NCBI GenBank assembly: GCA_018364635.1
Contig: JAGZLR010000007.1
Coordinates: 4,107-68,106, forward strand
DNA: 64,000 bases
DNA from: Clostridiales bacterium
GTDB taxonomy: Bacteria; Bacillota; Clostridia; Lachnospirales; Anaerotignaceae
Reading direction: 5' to 3'
A program made the translations under genes and the position numbers. The notes beneath the pieces were generated by a model. That model had not been told where the DNA came from. It saw only the letters and a list, made by a program, of their open reading frames with translations, and ran no database searches. Below are positions 15,844 to 23,756 of this stretch, piece by piece (positions within the stretch are counted from its first letter, which is position 1; every line of letters starts with the position of its first letter).

Positions 15844-17166
15844 ATGAAAAAGTTTAAAAAACTCACTGCTGCTATGATCGCTGGAATTATGGTGCTTGCT
15901 ACTGCCGGTTGCAGCTCCTCCTCTGATGCTGAGCCTAGTGCCTCTGGTGAAACCTCTTCTGCCTCAACAGGTGGCAAGAAAGAACTAAACATCTTAATGG
16001 AACAGGTGCCTGATACAAACTGTGTAATTGCCAATTTGGATAAATTTACAGAAGAGACAGGCATCAAAGTTAATGTGGAATCAATCACTTATGATAGTAT
16101 GCACGAAAAACTTCTGACACAAATGCTCAGTAAAACAAATACATATGATGTCATCGTTGTAGACTGCTATTGGACTGGTGAATTTACTACTGCCGGATGG
16201 CTGACAGACCTAGGACCTTATATGGAGAAAACAGGATTCAGCACAGAGCCTTATGTAGATAGTATGATGGAAATGGTGGGAGAAGTAGACGGCACCACTT
16301 ACATGATACCATTTTATAACTATATGATGTCCTTAATTTACCGCACAGATGTATTCGAGGATGAAGCTCTGAAAAAAGGTTATGAAGAACAAACTGGGAA
16401 AGAATTTAAAATTCCAGATAACCTGGATGACTATGTAGAACTGTGCAAATATATTACAAGCTCAAAAGGTGACGAATTATCCGGTGCTGTTATGATGGGC
16501 TTGAGACCAGACCCAATTACAGTAGAATTTATGAACTATTTCTTCAGCTGTGGCGCAGATTTCTATGATGAAGAAGGCAACATTACTGTAAATTCTCCTG
16601 AGGCAGTACATGCTCTTGATCTGTATGTGGATAATATGAACAATACTGCACCAAGTGGATCACCAAGCTTTGGTTTTGATGAAGCATTTAACGTATTTGC
16701 ACAAGGTAATGCAGCAAGTTTTGTCTCCTATAACTGGATGATTCCAAAACTTCAAAATGCTAATGAATCCAGTGTTGCTGGCAAAGTAGACATTACACCT
16801 ATGCCTGGCGGAGTTTCACTGAACGCTGGTTGGGGTTGGGCAATTCCACATAACGCAGAAGATAAAAATGCGTCTTGGGAATTTATTAATTGGGTAGAGT
16901 CCTTTGAAATTACGAAGGCTCGTGCTTTAGCAGGCGGATCTCCTACTAGAAGCGATGTTATGAGCGATCCTGAAGTTTTAGAGGCATGGCCATATCTGAA
17001 AACTGTAGAGTCCATCATGCAGGATTCCAAAATCATTCCTGTTATCGCTGATGCTCCTCAATTAGTGGAGGTTCTTGGTCGTGAACTTTCAGAAGCTGTT
17101 ATCGGATCTAAATCCAGCCAAGAGGCGTTGGATGCGGTTGCAGAAGAAATGAAAAATATGAAATAA
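15844..17166 (+). CDS. Extracellular sugar-binding lipoprotein of the ABC importer
   Basis: The start is ATG 15844, with GAAGGGA upstream. The 440-residue precursor has a lipoprotein signal ending VLATAGC, with the lipidated cysteine at residue 23, then a serine-rich linker. The rest is a family 1 (MalE-like) solute-binding protein: ELNILMEQVPDTNC, TYDVIVVDCYWTGEF, AGWGWAIPHNAEDKNASWEF. It captures the substrate outside the cell and delivers it to the MalF/MalG-type permeases encoded on either side. The region around SWEFINW is characteristic of the family. Substrate identity is not visible. Confidence 0.9.
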   Translation: MKKFKKLTAAMIAGIMVLATAGCSSSSDAEPSASGETSSASTGGKKELNILMEQVPDTNCVIANLDKFTEETGIKVNVESITYDSMHEKLLTQMLSKTNTYDVIVVDCYWTGEFTTAGWLTDLGPYMEKTGFSTEPYVDSMMEMVGEVDGTTYMIPFYNYMMSLIYRTDVFEDEALKKGYEEQTGKEFKIPDNLDDYVELCKYITSSKGDELSGAVMMGLRPDPITVEFMNYFFSCGADFYDEEGNITVNSPEAVHALDLYVDNMNNTAPSGSPSFGFDEAFNVFAQGNAASFVSYNWMIPKLQNANESSVAGKVDITPMPGGVSLNAGWGWAIPHNAEDKNASWEFINWVESFEITKARALAGGSPTRSDVMSDPEVLEAWPYLKTVESIMQDSKIIPVIADAPQLVEVLGRELSEAVIGSKSSQEALDAVAEEMKNMK

Positions 17167-17227
17167 AGCATCCTAAACCGGTAGGGAACCTTCCCTGCCG
17201 GAATTAAACTAAGAGGAGTGGTACTTT

Positions 17228-18097
17228 TTGGGATCGGGAAAGAAAAAGGACTTTATGGTATTCATGTTTCCGGCACTACTCATATTAATCCTTGTCCTTG
17301 CAGTACCGCTTGTATATTCTTTTATAGTCAGCTTTTTTAATACAAACCTCAAATTTCCAGGATTAGGAGATTTTGTTGGACTAAGGAATTATATTGCGGT
17401 ATTTAAAGATCAATATTTCATGAGTTCTGCCTGGACAACTGTTAAGTTTACTATAGGCGTTGTAGCCATTGAATTTATCGTTGGACTGATTATTGCACTT
17501 ATGCTCAACAATGATATTAAAGGAAAAAATATTTTCTTTTCTATCATTATTGTCCCTATGCTAATCACACCTATTGCAGTTGGATTGATTTGGAAACTTT
17601 TATTACATTCTGATCTCGGTATTGTCAATTACCTGCTGTCATTAATTGGGATCGATAAACAAGCATGGCTTGCAGATGAATCCCTTGCCTTAAAAACAGT
17701 TATGTTTATTGATATCTGGCAGCAAGTACCTTATATGGTACTCGTTATTCTTGCTGGATTGGTTACTCTACCTACAGAACCATATGAAGCAGCCGCAATT
17801 GACGGTGCATCTAGAATTCAGACATTTTTCTACTTTACATTGCCAATGATGATGCCAACATTTGCTGTTGTATTGCTGTTGCGTACCATTACAGCATTAA
17901 AAACTTATGATTTGATTTATATTCTCACCAAGGGTGGACCTGGTACTTTGACAGAAGTCATTAGTTACCATATCTACCAGCAGGCATTCCGTTATCTGGA
18001 AATCGGTCGTGCTTCTGCAATGAGTTATTTACTGCTTTTGTGTATTGTCCCAATTGCATTTATCTTTGTAAAACTATCTAGAAATAAATTAAAATGA
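17228..18097 (+). CDS. Carbohydrate ABC transporter permease (MalF/UgpA type)
   Basis: The 289-residue membrane protein has six predicted spans and the EAA motif EPYEAAAIDGASRIQTFFYF. The start is TTG 17228, preceded by AGAGGAG; no ATG is available near it. It completes the transporter made by the products of 14985 and 15844, with the ATPase probably from 10519. Confidence 0.9.
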   Translation: MGSGKKKDFMVFMFPALLILILVLAVPLVYSFIVSFFNTNLKFPGLGDFVGLRNYIAVFKDQYFMSSAWTTVKFTIGVVAIEFIVGLIIALMLNNDIKGKNIFFSIIIVPMLITPIAVGLIWKLLLHSDLGIVNYLLSLIGIDKQAWLADESLALKTVMFIDIWQQVPYMVLVILAGLVTLPTEPYEAAAIDGASRIQTFFYFTLPMMMPTFAVVLLLRTITALKTYDLIYILTKGGPGTLTEVISYHIYQQAFRYLEIGRASAMSYLLLLCIVPIAFIFVKLSRNKLK

Positions 18098-18123
18098 TAA
18101 AATATTGTATTTGGAGGTAAATT

Positions 18124-18930
18124 ATGAGTTGGTTAAAAGAAGTAATCGGAACTGAAAAAGCGATTGTTGCAATGTGTCACCTGCTTCCTATGCCTGGAGA
18201 TCCATACTATACAGAAGAAAAAAATATGGATTATGTTATTGAAATGGCAAGAAAAGATCTTCTTGCTTTACAAAATGGCGGCGTAGATGCTGTTATGTTT
18301 TCAAACGAATTCAGTCTTCCTTACTTAACAGATGTTGACACAATTACTGTGGCATGTATGGCTAGAATTATTGGTGAATTAAAAGATGATATTAAAATTC
18401 CATTTGGTGTCAATGTCCTTTGGGATGCCAATAAGTCTATTGATCTTGCCGTTGCCACAGGCGCTAAGTTTGTCCGCGAAATATTTACAGGTGTTTACGC
18501 CAGTGATTTCGGTACTTGGGATACCAATGTAGGAAAAACGATACGGCATAAAATGGCTGTCGGAGGAAAAGATGTGAAACTTCTGTTTAACATTTTACCT
18601 GAAGCAGCAAAGTATATGGCAGATCGGTCCATTGAGGAAATTGCAAAATCAACTGTGTTTAATAACAAACCAGATGCTCTTTGCGTTTCTGGATTAACTG
18701 CCGGCGCAATGACAGACACACAAATGTTAAAAAGGGTGAAAGATGTCGTACCAAATACTGTAGTATTTGCAAATACTGGAGTTCGTTATGAAAATGTAGA
18801 ACAGCAGCTTGCTATTGCTGATGGCGCAGTTGTCGGTACAACATTCAAATATGATGGTAAGTTTGAAAATCATGTAGACGAAGCTAGAGTGAAAAAATTT
18901 ATGGATAAAGTGAAGTCTTTCCGCAAGTAA
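18124..18930 (+). CDS. BtpA/SgcQ-family protein
   Basis: The 268-residue protein matches the BtpA family, a predicted TIM-barrel group of unknown enzymology. It shows MCHLLPMPGDPYY, NGGVDAVMFSNEFSLPY, FGVNVLWD, VREIFTGVY, LCVSGLTAGA and the C-terminal DGAVVGTTFKYDG. The name comes from a cyanobacterial photosystem I role, but relatives in heterotrophs (SgcQ) sit in sugar operons, as here. GGAGG precedes the ATG. It is the last gene before the operon terminator. It may act on a sugar phosphate or a nucleoside-like compound; the function is not known. Confidence 0.85.
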   Translation: MSWLKEVIGTEKAIVAMCHLLPMPGDPYYTEEKNMDYVIEMARKDLLALQNGGVDAVMFSNEFSLPYLTDVDTITVACMARIIGELKDDIKIPFGVNVLWDANKSIDLAVATGAKFVREIFTGVYASDFGTWDTNVGKTIRHKMAVGGKDVKLLFNILPEAAKYMADRSIEEIAKSTVFNNKPDALCVSGLTAGAMTDTQMLKRVKDVVPNTVVFANTGVRYENVEQQLAIADGAVVGTTFKYDGKFENHVDEARVKKFMDKVKSFRK

Positions 18931-18948
18931 TTTAGGCGGTATGTACGA

Positions 18949-18982
18949 AAGGGTATTCTTATAAAGAATACCCTTGATTTTT
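18949..18982 (+). terminator. Terminator of the sugar operon
   Basis: AAGGGTATTCT / AGAATACCCTT, an 11-bp perfect stem with a 5-base loop, then GATTTTT. Confidence 0.85.
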
Positions 18983-19025
18983 CAAACGTTGTCAATTACC
19001 ATGATATTAAAAAACGGTGATTATT

Positions 19026-19787
19026 ATGATAAAAGATGAACGACAAGAAAAAATACAAGAATATATTAATCTGAAAAAATTTGTAAGTGTAAATGAACTG
19101 GTGGATAAGTTTCACGTCTCTAAAGCTACAATACGTCGAGATTTAGATATCTTGTTTAAAACCGGTCAGATTGCTCTATCCCGTGGAGGAGCACGCTGTG
19201 TAAAGGACAAGGAATCAGAACTTCCATTTAACGAGAAACGACAAAGTAATGTAGAAGAAAAAATAGCGATCTGTAAAGAAGCCGTTCAGCATATTAAAGA
19301 GGGCAATACTGTCCTTATTGATACCGGCTCTACAACGATACAGCTTGTACCATTTCTAAGAGAGATGAAGGGAATCCATGTAATCACAGACGACGTATTG
19401 ATTGCTTGTGAACTTGCGGTAAATCCTGATATTAACATTACAGTAATCGGCGGTACCATCCGAACAGGCTACTTTACCCTTTGTAAAAACCAGTCAAATG
19501 ATCTTTTGCGCTCCATCCACGCCGATCTTGCGTTTTTGAGTTTGGACGCAGTTGACGCTGATTTTGGCGGATCTATTACAAATCAAGATGAAGTATCTAT
19601 CAAACAAAAAATGATAAAAGCTTCAGATGAAGTAATTGCTCTTTGCGATCATACAAAATTTGGTAAAAAAGTATTATGGAACGTGTGTAAAGCTAACGCA
19701 ATCAATCTTTATATTACTGGGAAGGATCTCTCAAAAAATATTTATAAAGAGTTCCATGAAAAAGAGATTCCTTTAAAACTTGTATAA
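19026..19787 (+). CDS. DeoR-family transcriptional regulator
   Basis: The start is ATG 19026, with GGTGA 5 bases upstream, giving 253 residues. The N-terminal DeoR helix-turn-helix is VNELVDKFHVSKATIRRDL (about 20-38). The C-terminal sugar-phosphate sensing domain shows EKIAICKEAV, IDTGSTTIQLVPFL and LSLDAVDADFGGS. DeoR proteins of this type usually repress sugar or polyol operons and respond to a phosphorylated intermediate. The gene follows the operon terminator, so it is a likely second, local controller alongside the AraC protein. Confidence 0.88.
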   Translation: MIKDERQEKIQEYINLKKFVSVNELVDKFHVSKATIRRDLDILFKTGQIALSRGGARCVKDKESELPFNEKRQSNVEEKIAICKEAVQHIKEGNTVLIDTGSTTIQLVPFLREMKGIHVITDDVLIACELAVNPDINITVIGGTIRTGYFTLCKNQSNDLLRSIHADLAFLSLDAVDADFGGSITNQDEVSIKQKMIKASDEVIALCDHTKFGKKVLWNVCKANAINLYITGKDLSKNIYKEFHEKEIPLKLV

Positions 19788-19792
19788 AGTGG

Positions 19793-20689
19793 ATGAATAA
19801 CATGGCTAAAATTAAAAATATAGAATTTGGAGCTAAGATCTCCTTATTTATCGCTACTATTGTCTGGGGCAGTTCATTTTTCATAGTCAAGGATAGTCTA
19901 GATACTTTCCCAGTCTTTTTAATGATGGGATTAAAGTTTACAGTTGCTTTTATCACTACCTTTCTGCTTTTTTTCCCAGTTAGAACCAAGTTTAACTTGG
20001 AATACTTGTGGAAAGGTTCTATTATGGGAGTACTCCTTTTTGCTGCAAACGGAACACAAACGATCGGTATGATAACAACTACCCCTGGAAAAAGCGCTTT
20101 TCTGACAGCAATTTATTGTGTCCTAGTACCCTTTATTTATTGGCTTGTGGATGGGAAAAAACCAGATTTTTACAATATTACTGCTGGTATTTTGTGTCTT
20201 TATGGCATCGGATTGGTATCTCTGAACAAAAATTTAACCATTAGTGTTGGTGACTTATACACACTTCTATGTGGTCTTCTTTATGCACTACATATCGTAA
20301 GTGTCGCAAAATTAAGTCAAAGCAATGATATTCGGTTACTTACTGTGGTGCAATTTGGAATGACATCCCTTTGTTCATGGATCTGTTCTTTTCTTTGGAA
20401 CGAAGAATTTCCATCCAATGTTTCTTTTCATATGTGGCTTCCTATTCTTTATCTCTCTCTGATTGCCACAGCTGGAGGCTTCACACTACAAAATATTGGC
20501 CAAAAATACACTAATCCTTCTTCTGCTGCCATTATATTAAGCTTAGAATCTGTCTTTGGCATTCTTTTCTCTGTCATATTTTATGGTGAAACCATTACCA
20601 GACGACTTTTTTTCGGCTTTACAGTTATATTTATGGCAGTCCTACTGTCAGAGACAAAACTAAGATTTTTAAAAAAATTAAAACCCTAA
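19793..20689 (+). CDS. EamA-family (DMT) transporter
   Basis: The 298-residue, ten-span membrane protein is built from two EamA repeats. Repeat 1 starts WGSSFFIVKDSL and the second includes IATAGGFTLQNIGQKYTNPS and LSLESVFGILFSVIFYGE, which are classic signatures. It begins 5 bases after the DeoR gene and is therefore co-transcribed with it. Members export or import metabolites such as amino acids and nucleotide sugars; the substrate here is unknown. Confidence 0.85.
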   Translation: MNNMAKIKNIEFGAKISLFIATIVWGSSFFIVKDSLDTFPVFLMMGLKFTVAFITTFLLFFPVRTKFNLEYLWKGSIMGVLLFAANGTQTIGMITTTPGKSAFLTAIYCVLVPFIYWLVDGKKPDFYNITAGILCLYGIGLVSLNKNLTISVGDLYTLLCGLLYALHIVSVAKLSQSNDIRLLTVVQFGMTSLCSWICSFLWNEEFPSNVSFHMWLPILYLSLIATAGGFTLQNIGQKYTNPSSAAIILSLESVFGILFSVIFYGETITRRLFFGFTVIFMAVLLSETKLRFLKKLKP

Positions 20690-20717
20690 AAAAGGTCATA
20701 TCTATGACCTTTTTTTC
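20688..20717 (+). terminator. Terminator of the DeoR-EamA pair
   Basis: AAAAAAGGTCATA / TATGACCTTTTTTT stem with a minimal loop, ending in a T-run. Confidence 0.85.
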
Positions 20718-20753
20718 TTAGACAAAAATAAATGATTCATAAGCCTTTTTTTA

Positions 20754-20762
20754 TGCTACAAT
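20754..20762 (+). promoter_or_regulatory. Extended -10 promoter of the DUF1275 gene
   Basis: TGCTACAAT (TG-N-TACAAT) lies 28 bases before the start codon. The -35 region is poor, which an extended -10 can compensate for. Confidence 0.5.
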
Positions 20763-20790
20763 ATGGCAAGAACAATCGTGGAGGCTAAAA

Positions 20791-21477
20791 ATGAAACTAA
20801 AAACAAAACACCAAATGTCGGAATCTATAACACTTGCAATTTTTTTAACCTTAGCCGGAGGATTTCAAGATGCATATTCCTATAACTGTCGCGGAAAAGT
20901 ATTTGCCAATGCACAGACAGGTAACATCGTACTTCTCGGCCAAAACTTAGCCCTAGGGAACTATTTAAACGCATTTCATTATCTAATTCCATTAGCTGCG
21001 TTTTTATTTGGCGTTTATGTGACAGAATGGATTCACCATTGTTATAAAAACTCAAAGCAACTGCATTGGCGCCAAATGATTCTTGCCTTTGAAATACTGT
21101 TTCTTCTTATTGTAGGATTCCTGCCTCAGTCCTATAATGTAATTGCTAACGCACTCATGTCCTTCGCATGTGCCATGCAGGTCAATAGCTTTCGTAAATT
21201 TAAAAATCTTCCATGTGCAACAACTATGTGCATTGGAAATATGAGAAGTGCGACTGAAATGCTCTGCAAGTACCATATCACAAAGGACCCTGTTTTACGG
21301 CAAAAAAGTAGGCATTACTATTTTATCATCTTTATCTTTGCCTTAGGCGCAGCAGCTGGCGCTATGTTCAGCATTTTTCTTAAAGAGTCAGCAATTTGGA
21401 TAGCTGCTGCATTACTTTTTATAGGTTTTATTTTAATGTTTATTCAGGCCGAGGAAGAAAAAATCTCGCACAAATAG
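20791..21477 (+). CDS. DUF1275 (YoaK-like) membrane protein
   Basis: The 228-residue protein has six to seven hydrophobic segments. Family hallmarks include GGFQDAYSYNCRGKVFANAQTGNIVLLG near the N-terminus (shown by GGFQDAYSY and ANAQTGN) and AMQVNSFRKF in the middle. GGAGG precedes the ATG. It is a single-gene unit between two terminators. The family is widespread in bacteria but not functionally defined; relatives are predicted membrane transport proteins. Confidence 0.82.
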   Translation: MKLKTKHQMSESITLAIFLTLAGGFQDAYSYNCRGKVFANAQTGNIVLLGQNLALGNYLNAFHYLIPLAAFLFGVYVTEWIHHCYKNSKQLHWRQMILAFEILFLLIVGFLPQSYNVIANALMSFACAMQVNSFRKFKNLPCATTMCIGNMRSATEMLCKYHITKDPVLRQKSRHYYFIIFIFALGAAAGAMFSIFLKESAIWIAAALLFIGFILMFIQAEEEKISHK

Positions 21478-21519
21478 CTATTTAAAAAATTCTTTATTCG
21501 AACAAAAATAAGGCCATAT

Positions 21520-21553
21520 AAAAAATAGCCCTAGTGAAACAGGGCTATTTTTT
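21520..21553. terminator. Bidirectional terminator between convergent genes
   Basis: AAAAAATAGCCCT / AGGGCTATTTTTT with an 8-base loop, serving the DUF1275 gene and the reverse-strand MMPL unit. Confidence 0.85.
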
Positions 21554-23756
21554 ATTGAAATATGGAATACAAGGTATCCCACAGTTTCTTAAAAATATTA
21601 CATATCCTAGAAAATATGTTGCCTTCCGCATGAAAATCTTCATCTTTATTAGGCGGGCTATCCTCATCATCATCCAGACTAATTTCTGTTGTTCTCATAA
21701 TGACTTGAAGACTTTGTGGAGATGGGTTCTGATCAGATGTAAAGGAAATCATTTCCGCTTCTGAATCCATATTTAAAATATTATTTTTTTCCCCTGTATA
21801 CTCATCCCATTTATCATCTACAAGATCTTTTATGGTGTCCTTGGCGTTTTTAATTGTGTCTGTCTCCCCAAGTCCTTCTAATGAATGTTGAAGCACATCA
21901 ATTAATCCTGCAATGGAATCCTTTGTCCCTTGGTCTAAATCTTTTCCAGAATCCCTCATGGTAGCTTCCAGACTAGAGAAAAAGTCATGGACTTTTTCAA
22001 TGCCTTCGCTGGCAGTATTAATTGTCTGCCGACTATCTTCCACTGTAGTCACCATTTCTTCATGATACTTATTGATCGTCTCCTGAAGCTCATCTACGCT
22101 ATCCATAAGATTCTGTATCTCATCAGAGGATTCAGCAATAACCCCCATAAATGTTCCAGTCTGGTCGATTAAACTTTTCGCTGCATCTGCATGACTGTCA
22201 GCATTATTGATAGCTGACTGTGATAGATCAATAATTTCTTTAATGTCATCAGAAATGTTGCCTAACGATAGCGTATTTTCCCCTTCTTTTTTATTTCCAT
22301 CAGAGTCATAATACATATCATAAATTGTTCCTGCAATATTAGCAGTCGCATTGCTCACATCCTTCATTTCAGAAGTGAGCTGAAATGCATTTTCTATTGC
22401 CTGCAGTGTTGCATACAATCCTAAAGACTGAATATTATCATTATTCACATAGTCATAATATAACCCACTCATGACAGAAGATATACCAGAGTCTGACAAG
22501 TTATCTAATCCAGTAGCTAAATTTTGGCATGCTAATTCCAATCCATGAATATACGTCAACAACTGCTCTGTCTGTTCATCAAAATCACCAAGATCCTCTT
22601 TTAACCTGGTTAAAACATCGATCCAACTATCTTTATCTGCCCTTGCCGTGTCTATAAAGTCTTGTATTTCCTCTAAATCATCTTGTATCTTTACTGAGAC
22701 AGACTTTGTGGTATTCAACTGATCTCTCAATTGATCCATAGCTTTTATCATAGAATTACTATTTTGGTTAATATCATGCAACGCTTCCTGCGCGATCGTA
22801 AGATGAGCATCAAAAGGCTTTAGTTTTTCAGATAACTCCGCAAGGTTATCTAAAGAGTCATCTGCTTTATTGTAAATGTCATCTTTAGAAGAAGAAATCT
22901 TTTCCCGTGCTTCCTCCAATGACTGCAATCCTTCTTTTGTCTGACCGAATCCTTCCTGCATCGCACTCATTGTATCCAATACAATATCCATGCTATCACT
23001 CATAGCATCTGCGGAATCTTCTATATCTTCTTTGGCCTCCCTTAAATCAGCAATATCATCTAACTGTTGAAGGGTTGCCGGTGTCATCAGAAATACTAAC
23101 CCGCTAAACTCAAAGTCGTTACTCCCTATTCTCATTGTAAAGTGCTGTTCCTCTCCAGGAAGAGCAAAAAACAGAATTGTCTTCATAGATCCAAAAGCCT
23201 GAACCTGGGCGCCTGGTGCTTCAACACTTAACACTTCATCTGCATTTACCACAGCTGCAGCCTGTAAAATCATATTATTCTTATAATACTCTGACGCATT
23301 CTCATTTGGTGTTACATCAATATCTATCTGTATTAAACCGCTTTGACCAGCTAATTCTTCTGCTCGTTTTTCTACACCATTAAGCTTATAGCCAACATCA
23401 ATTTTCCATGGAAGAGTGACTGCATCATTGGACATTTTTCCTTGAAAATAAAACCTATCTGGCTGTTCTTGCTGGAAAGTAAATGTCACCGTTCCATTTT
23501 TAACCTTCGGCTCCGTATAATCCGTCATATTTGTAATCTTATCATAGGAGCCATAATCTATAATTGTCTTTGCGCCATTAACACTATAGCTTTTCACAAC
23601 ATTTGTCTCTACCGCCTCACCATAGGCATCTAAAGTCACATAAAGTGCCTCGTCTGCTCTCAGCACCGGCTCTCCGCCAAAAGAAGACAGCACAGAAGAA
23701 AAAGATAAAACGATAATAAGCCCAATACAAATTATTTTTTTATGATTCATTTTCAT
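21552..23756 (-). CDS. Secreted coiled-coil protein encoded with an MMPL transporter
   Basis: The 734-residue protein has a signal peptide (about 1-30, with IICIGLIIVLSFSSVLSSF). Residues about 35-235 form a beta-rich extracellular region (ETNVVKSYSVNG, VTFTFQQEQPDRFYFQGK, MTPATL). A long heptad-rich helical stretch follows (about 240-690) with several coiled-coil segments, similar in texture to YhgE/Pip-type proteins. The end (FSRICNIFKKLWDTLYSIF) is a short amphipathic helix and not an obvious membrane anchor. The reading frame starts inside the end of the MMPL gene (17-base overlap), so the two are translationally coupled and probably form one export complex. I do not know a named function. 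Confidence 0.75.
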   Translation of the reverse strand: MKMNHKKIICIGLIIVLSFSSVLSSFGGEPVLRADEALYVTLDAYGEAVETNVVKSYSVNGAKTIIDYGSYDKITNMTDYTEPKVKNGTVTFTFQQEQPDRFYFQGKMSNDAVTLPWKIDVGYKLNGVEKRAEELAGQSGLIQIDIDVTPNENASEYYKNNMILQAAAVVNADEVLSVEAPGAQVQAFGSMKTILFFALPGEEQHFTMRIGSNDFEFSGLVFLMTPATLQQLDDIADLREAKEDIEDSADAMSDSMDIVLDTMSAMQEGFGQTKEGLQSLEEAREKISSSKDDIYNKADDSLDNLAELSEKLKPFDAHLTIAQEALHDINQNSNSMIKAMDQLRDQLNTTKSVSVKIQDDLEEIQDFIDTARADKDSWIDVLTRLKEDLGDFDEQTEQLLTYIHGLELACQNLATGLDNLSDSGISSVMSGLYYDYVNNDNIQSLGLYATLQAIENAFQLTSEMKDVSNATANIAGTIYDMYYDSDGNKKEGENTLSLGNISDDIKEIIDLSQSAINNADSHADAAKSLIDQTGTFMGVIAESSDEIQNLMDSVDELQETINKYHEEMVTTVEDSRQTINTASEGIEKVHDFFSSLEATMRDSGKDLDQGTKDSIAGLIDVLQHSLEGLGETDTIKNAKDTIKDLVDDKWDEYTGEKNNILNMDSEAEMISFTSDQNPSPQSLQVIMRTTEISLDDDEDSPPNKDEDFHAEGNIFSRICNIFKKLWDTLYSIFQ

